64,000 nucleotides of DNA from Paracoccus denitrificans (GTDB lineage Bacteria > Pseudomonadota > Alphaproteobacteria > Rhodobacterales > Rhodobacteraceae): positions 1 through 64,000 of the forward strand of contig NZ_FNEA01000003.1 in assembly GCF_900100045.1 (NCBI RefSeq), in the 5' to 3' direction. Below are positions 61,554-64,000 of the stretch, piece after piece; the stretch's first letter is position 1; each line of letters starts with the position of its first letter. The notes under the pieces are model-generated. The model was not told where the DNA came from. It saw nothing but the letters and a program-made list of their open reading frames with translations, and made no database searches. The position numbers were made by a program, and so were the translations under genes.

Positions 61554-61817
61554 GCCGGGGGGCCAAGCGGCGTCGCAGGAGCAACGCCGTTCCGCTCGCG
61601 CATGCCTTCTGCCTTGCCATGCCCATCGCAAGTTCGCCGACGTATTCATGACGACCCAGTCGCGGGCCGCGCTCGAGGTCCTGTTCCGGATCAGGGAAGC
61701 CGCCGCAGCATGTGCCCTTCTGATGAAGGTCCGCTGTGGGCCGGAAGTGTAGGGGCGCGGCGCGGATCAAGCACGACCACCTGCCGCGCTTCCGTACGCC
61801 GCCTTCTAACCCTAGCC
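61554..61817. other. Gene-free stretch after the defence operon
   Basis: About 264 bases between the convergent HNH and 2H genes. I see no supported gene and no clear terminator. Composition is again as G+C-rich as the element, so the right edge of the inserted defence cassette may lie here. Confidence 0.4.
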
Positions 61818-62339
61818 CTACTTTCCGAATGGGATGGTGCGGAGGTGGTGCAGCCCCCCGTGTTCAAGCTTAACGACCTCCAGGGCCCGGATGGTTCCCA
61901 AGAGCGGGAAGTCTCCGAGGGAAGATGTCTCTAAACGCTCGATAATCGTTCGATCAGGGTTCGTCGCGACCGTCATGTGTGGACGGTAGGGAATATCGTC
62001 CTTTCGCTCCGCCCTCTGAACACCTTCGTAGAGCTGGTCATGCAGTGCCGCCAAATGGGAACTTCCGGTCGAGCTGACGAGAAGCAGTTTATGGGTCTTT
62101 TCAAAGGGATCGTGTGTAATCTCCTCTGAGGCGAAAGACACCTCAAACTGCGATGACCTGCTGGCCACTGCCTCGCAGTGTTCCTGGAACTCTTGAGGGC
62201 GAATGTTCATCAGCCCGAACACGAGAGTTACGTGTGGGGGGACGAGCTCGGCTCTGGCCGGCTCGTTCTCGGTCCGAAACCGACGAATGCGCTCGGCGAC
62301 ACTCGGCTCAAACTGTGGATATGCCAGGACGTAAATCAT
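61818..62339 (-). CDS. 2H phosphoesterase (2'-5' RNA ligase-like)
   Basis: A 173-residue protein with the two HxT/S motifs that define the 2H family: PPHVTLVFG (about 36-44) and YRPHMTVA (about 126-133). Members hydrolyse 2'-5' or cyclic phosphodiester bonds in RNA or small nucleotides. The short form is typical of stand-alone 2H enzymes. The ATG at 62339 is used, and a GTG one codon upstream is possible. It is convergent with the defence operon. A part in nucleotide-signal turnover is only a suggestion. Confidence 0.8.
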   Translation of the reverse strand: MIYVLAYPQFEPSVAERIRRFRTENEPARAELVPPHVTLVFGLMNIRPQEFQEHCEAVASRSSQFEVSFASEEITHDPFEKTHKLLLVSSTGSSHLAALHDQLYEGVQRAERKDDIPYRPHMTVATNPDRTIIERLETSSLGDFPLLGTIRALEVVKLEHGGLHHLRTIPFGK

Positions 62340-62507
62340 CACGACACAGTGGGGAAATCTGCAACATGGGTCAACGATCGGCTGGTTCCCTCAGGGGGGC
62401 GGGTCACCTTGTGTCTCGCCCAAAGACAAGAATTCTGCTAACTTTCAGGTTGCGCCATGGTGGTGGTGGCAGGCGCGACCGTTCCACGTCAAACGGGAGA
62501 CACCACC

Positions 62508-62945
62508 ATGTTCGTTCTCGGAATCCTTGCATCTATTGCCGCCATCGCAGCCATGTGCTGGTTGCTGTTCAACCTTGCCGTCTTCGCCCTGCCGCTCTTC
62601 GTCGGACTTCACACCGGCATCTGGGCCTATGGCACCGGCGCGGGCTGGCCCGGTGCAATCCTCGTCGGCGGCTTCGCCGCCGGCTTGACGCTCGCCATCG
62701 GCCAGGCGCTGATCATACTCGTCCGGCCGCTCTGGGCGCGCTTTGCCATCACCCTGATCTTCGTGGTGCCGGCGATGGTCGTCGGTTTTCACGCCACCCT
62801 AGGGATCGCCAGGACCATGATGCCCTCGGAGACATGGCAGATGATCTTCGCCGTCATCGGCGCTGGCGCCGTTGGCGTTTCCGCCTTCCTCCGCATTGCC
62901 GGCATGGCCGCCGACTCTTCGGACCGATCGGCCGTCGGCGCCTGA
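62508..62945 (+). CDS. Small integral membrane protein of the element
   Basis: A 145-residue protein with four hydrophobic helices (MFVLGILASIAAIAAMCWLL, LFVGLHTGIWAYGTG, FAAGLTLAIGQALIILVRPL, ITLIFVVPAMVVGF and a C-terminal one). GGGAG precedes the ATG at 62508. I recall similar proteins beside DUF736 genes on alphaproteobacterial integrative elements. Function is unknown. It marks the return to element backbone after the defence operon. Confidence 0.7.
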   Translation: MFVLGILASIAAIAAMCWLLFNLAVFALPLFVGLHTGIWAYGTGAGWPGAILVGGFAAGLTLAIGQALIILVRPLWARFAITLIFVVPAMVVGFHATLGIARTMMPSETWQMIFAVIGAGAVGVSAFLRIAGMAADSSDRSAVGA

Positions 62946-63501
62946 CACTGCCAACGATCCGATGAGGCGGGCCCGGATCAGCGCTGGAATGCCATTCCGA
63001 TCGTCAGGATGCCGGTATGGAGCGGTGTGCGGATCGGCATGAGACCCGCGTCGTTGCACGTGGCCGTGCGGTGGGAATGGCGGACCGTTCGAGCGGCAGA
63101 CTGCTCCTGTGATCGCGGGCGGCACGTCGGGCGGGGCGCTTGGAGAACGACGCGCAATGCCTGTCGCGGGCGAGCCAATCCGCCGGTGAAAGGCCGGTCA
63201 GGCTGATGAGCATCCGCGGTTGCCATCGTCTCCGTTCCTTGCCCGTCCCATGTCCGCTCCATACGGCCCTTTCAATGGCCTGATCTGGCCGAAGACCGGC
63301 TGTGCCTCGACCGGCTTGGCGCAACAGCGCCGCCATAACTTTCTTCCCCTGGGCTGCGCCCATTCCGCGCGAGACAAGAAAGTTCTGCCTGTGCTGTCCA
63401 GCCCCCGGCAAAGCGGGGGTGCGCCGCCAGTCGTCTCCGGCCTGTCGATCGCCATCGGGCCGCAATGGTGCGGACCCGGAAACGGAAAACGGAGACTTAA
63501 A
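62946..63501. other. Gene-free 556-base stretch with a long-range hairpin upstream of the DUF736 gene
   Basis: No protein gene could be supported. AACTTTCTT (63337-63345) and AAGAAAGTT (63376-63384) form a perfect 9-base stem around a 30-base G+C-rich loop. CCCCCG / CGGGGG follows at about 63403-63421. The pair of hairpins could be the 5' leader of the DUF736 mRNA or a small RNA. Confidence 0.5.
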
Positions 63502-63825
63502 ATGGCGACCATCGGCACCTTCAAGAAGACCGGCAACGAATTCACCGGCGAAATCGTCACCCTCAGCGTCCAGGCCAAGGGCGTGCGCATCGTCCCCGAC
63601 ACCCGCGCCACCGGCGAGAACGCCCCCAGCCACCGGGTCCTCGTCGGCCGCGCCGAGATCGGCGCCGCCTGGTCCAAGCGCTCGGGCGAGGGCCGCGACT
63701 ATCTGGGCCTCAAGCTCGACGATCCGAGTTTCACCGCCCCGATTTACGCCAATCTCTTCGATGAGGAGGACGGCGAGAGCTACGCGCTGATCTGGTCCCG
63801 CCCCAACGGTCGCCGCAGCGAGTAG
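63502..63825 (+). CDS. DUF736 domain protein
   Basis: A 107-residue protein of the DUF736 family. It starts MATIGTFKKTGNEFTGEIVTL, with GRAEIGAAWSKRSGEGRDYL and a C-terminal LIWSRPNGR. The function is unknown, but it is a reliable marker of alphaproteobacterial conjugative plasmids and integrative elements. GGAG precedes the ATG at 63502. A strong hairpin follows the stop. Confidence 0.9.
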   Translation: MATIGTFKKTGNEFTGEIVTLSVQAKGVRIVPDTRATGENAPSHRVLVGRAEIGAAWSKRSGEGRDYLGLKLDDPSFTAPIYANLFDEEDGESYALIWSRPNGRRSE

Positions 63826-63836
63826 CGGCGCCGTGA

Positions 63837-63860
63837 GGCCCCGGCCGACAGGCCGGGGCC
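63837..63860. terminator. Strong hairpin after the DUF736 gene
   Basis: GGCCCCGGCC-GACA-GGCCGGGGCC is a perfect 10-base stem 11 bases past the stop. It has no T-run, so its role as a terminator is uncertain. Confidence 0.45.
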
Positions 63861-63944
63861 CGCCCGCCAAACCGGGCAACCGAATCAGTTTTTCCGTTCG
63901 GCGGTTCCAAGACGAAAACGCGATATAAACGCAGAGGAATTACG

Positions 63945-64000
63945 GTGGAGATTCTCCCAAGAGCGACTATAATAGTCGTAGTTCTGGCGTGCGCGCCGGG
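63945..64000 (+). CDS. Start of a gene cut by the window edge, possible exported protein
   Basis: A GTG at 63945 with AGAGGA 6 bases upstream opens 18 codons (MEILPRATIIVVVLACAP) that look like a short basic start followed by a signal-type hydrophobic stretch. In related elements a lytic transglycosylase or transfer peptidase often follows DUF736, but too little is visible to say. Confidence 0.35.
   Translation, partial: MEILPRATIIVVVLACAP

Noticed and set aside
61522..61770. Minus-strand frame of 82 codons after the HNH gene
   Set aside because: It overlaps the HNH 3' end, has no ribosome site and no recognisable family.
63004..63879. Minus-strand frame of about 290 codons over the DUF736 gene and its upstream region
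   Set aside because: It is antisense to the confident DUF736 gene, and composition and lack of a domain indicate a shadow frame.
20708..64000. Second attachment site (copy of the tRNA-His 3' end) inside the window
   Set aside because: No repeat of the tRNA 3' end was found by eye. A computed search of the full replicon would be decisive.
20785..64000. Complete ICE with relaxase, type IV secretion and integrase
   Set aside because: None of these genes is in the window, so mobility can only be inferred from marker genes such as ardC, DUF736 and DUF2958.

Overview
The window reads as an alphaproteobacterium of the Rhodobacteraceae, probably Paracoccus or a close relative. G+C is high, the nrdR-ribD-ribE-ribB-ribH-nusB neighbourhood and the TakP-type TRAP transporter are typical of that family, and the tRNA-His has the alphaproteobacterial form (no extra G at -1, A at the discriminator position). 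No rRNA, CRISPR array or integrase was found.

The left part (1 to about 20.7 kb) is ordinary chromosome. It holds an oligopeptide-type ABC binding protein, divergent from the cobP/cobU-cobT-cobS genes for the lower half of cobalamin. A complete TRAP transporter follows, then nrdR-ribD. A three-gene capsule export cassette on the minus strand (kpsS, an outer-membrane export lipoprotein, kpsC) separates ribD from the rest of the riboflavin genes: ribE, a small unknown, a RibB with a degenerate GTP cyclohydrolase II half, ribH and nusB. A DUF481 outer-membrane protein, an MmcB-like DNA repair protein and tRNA-His (20708-20784) close the core part.

From the 3' end of tRNA-His to the right edge the content is accessory and looks like one integrative or plasmid-derived element. 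It carries hipBA, a pRiA4b ORF-3 type gene, an H-NS-like gene, ardC, a DUF2958 gene, a RadC/JAB gene, a long parB-like gene, a large transposase-like Cys-rich protein, small unknowns, a Fic protein, a giant methyltransferase/strawberry-notch helicase, a Toprim primase-like protein, a DUF2493 gene, a small membrane protein and a DUF736 gene. Five of its genes are preceded by the same hairpin leader with the Shine-Dalgarno sequence placed directly after the 3' arm. Relaxase, type IV secretion and integrase genes must lie outside the window if the element is mobile.

The most interesting part is a 17.9 kb defence operon at 43620-61553, next to remnants of a DUF3489 gene and an IS481-family element. 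Its genes abut or overlap: a BrxR/CapW-like WYL regulator, a GmrSD-like DUF262/HNH protein, a 1725-residue helicase with a DUF1998-like C-terminus (resembling DrmA and DrmB of DISARM joined in one chain, or DruE of Druantia), a DrmD-like SNF2 ATPase, a DrmMI-like adenine methyltransferase with a composition break over its likely target-recognition region, a Rad50-like ATPase with a zinc-hook-like motif, and an HNH nuclease. DrmC is absent. I read this as a composite DISARM-like system with a type IV restriction module in front and a Septu-like ATPase/HNH pair behind, all under one regulator.
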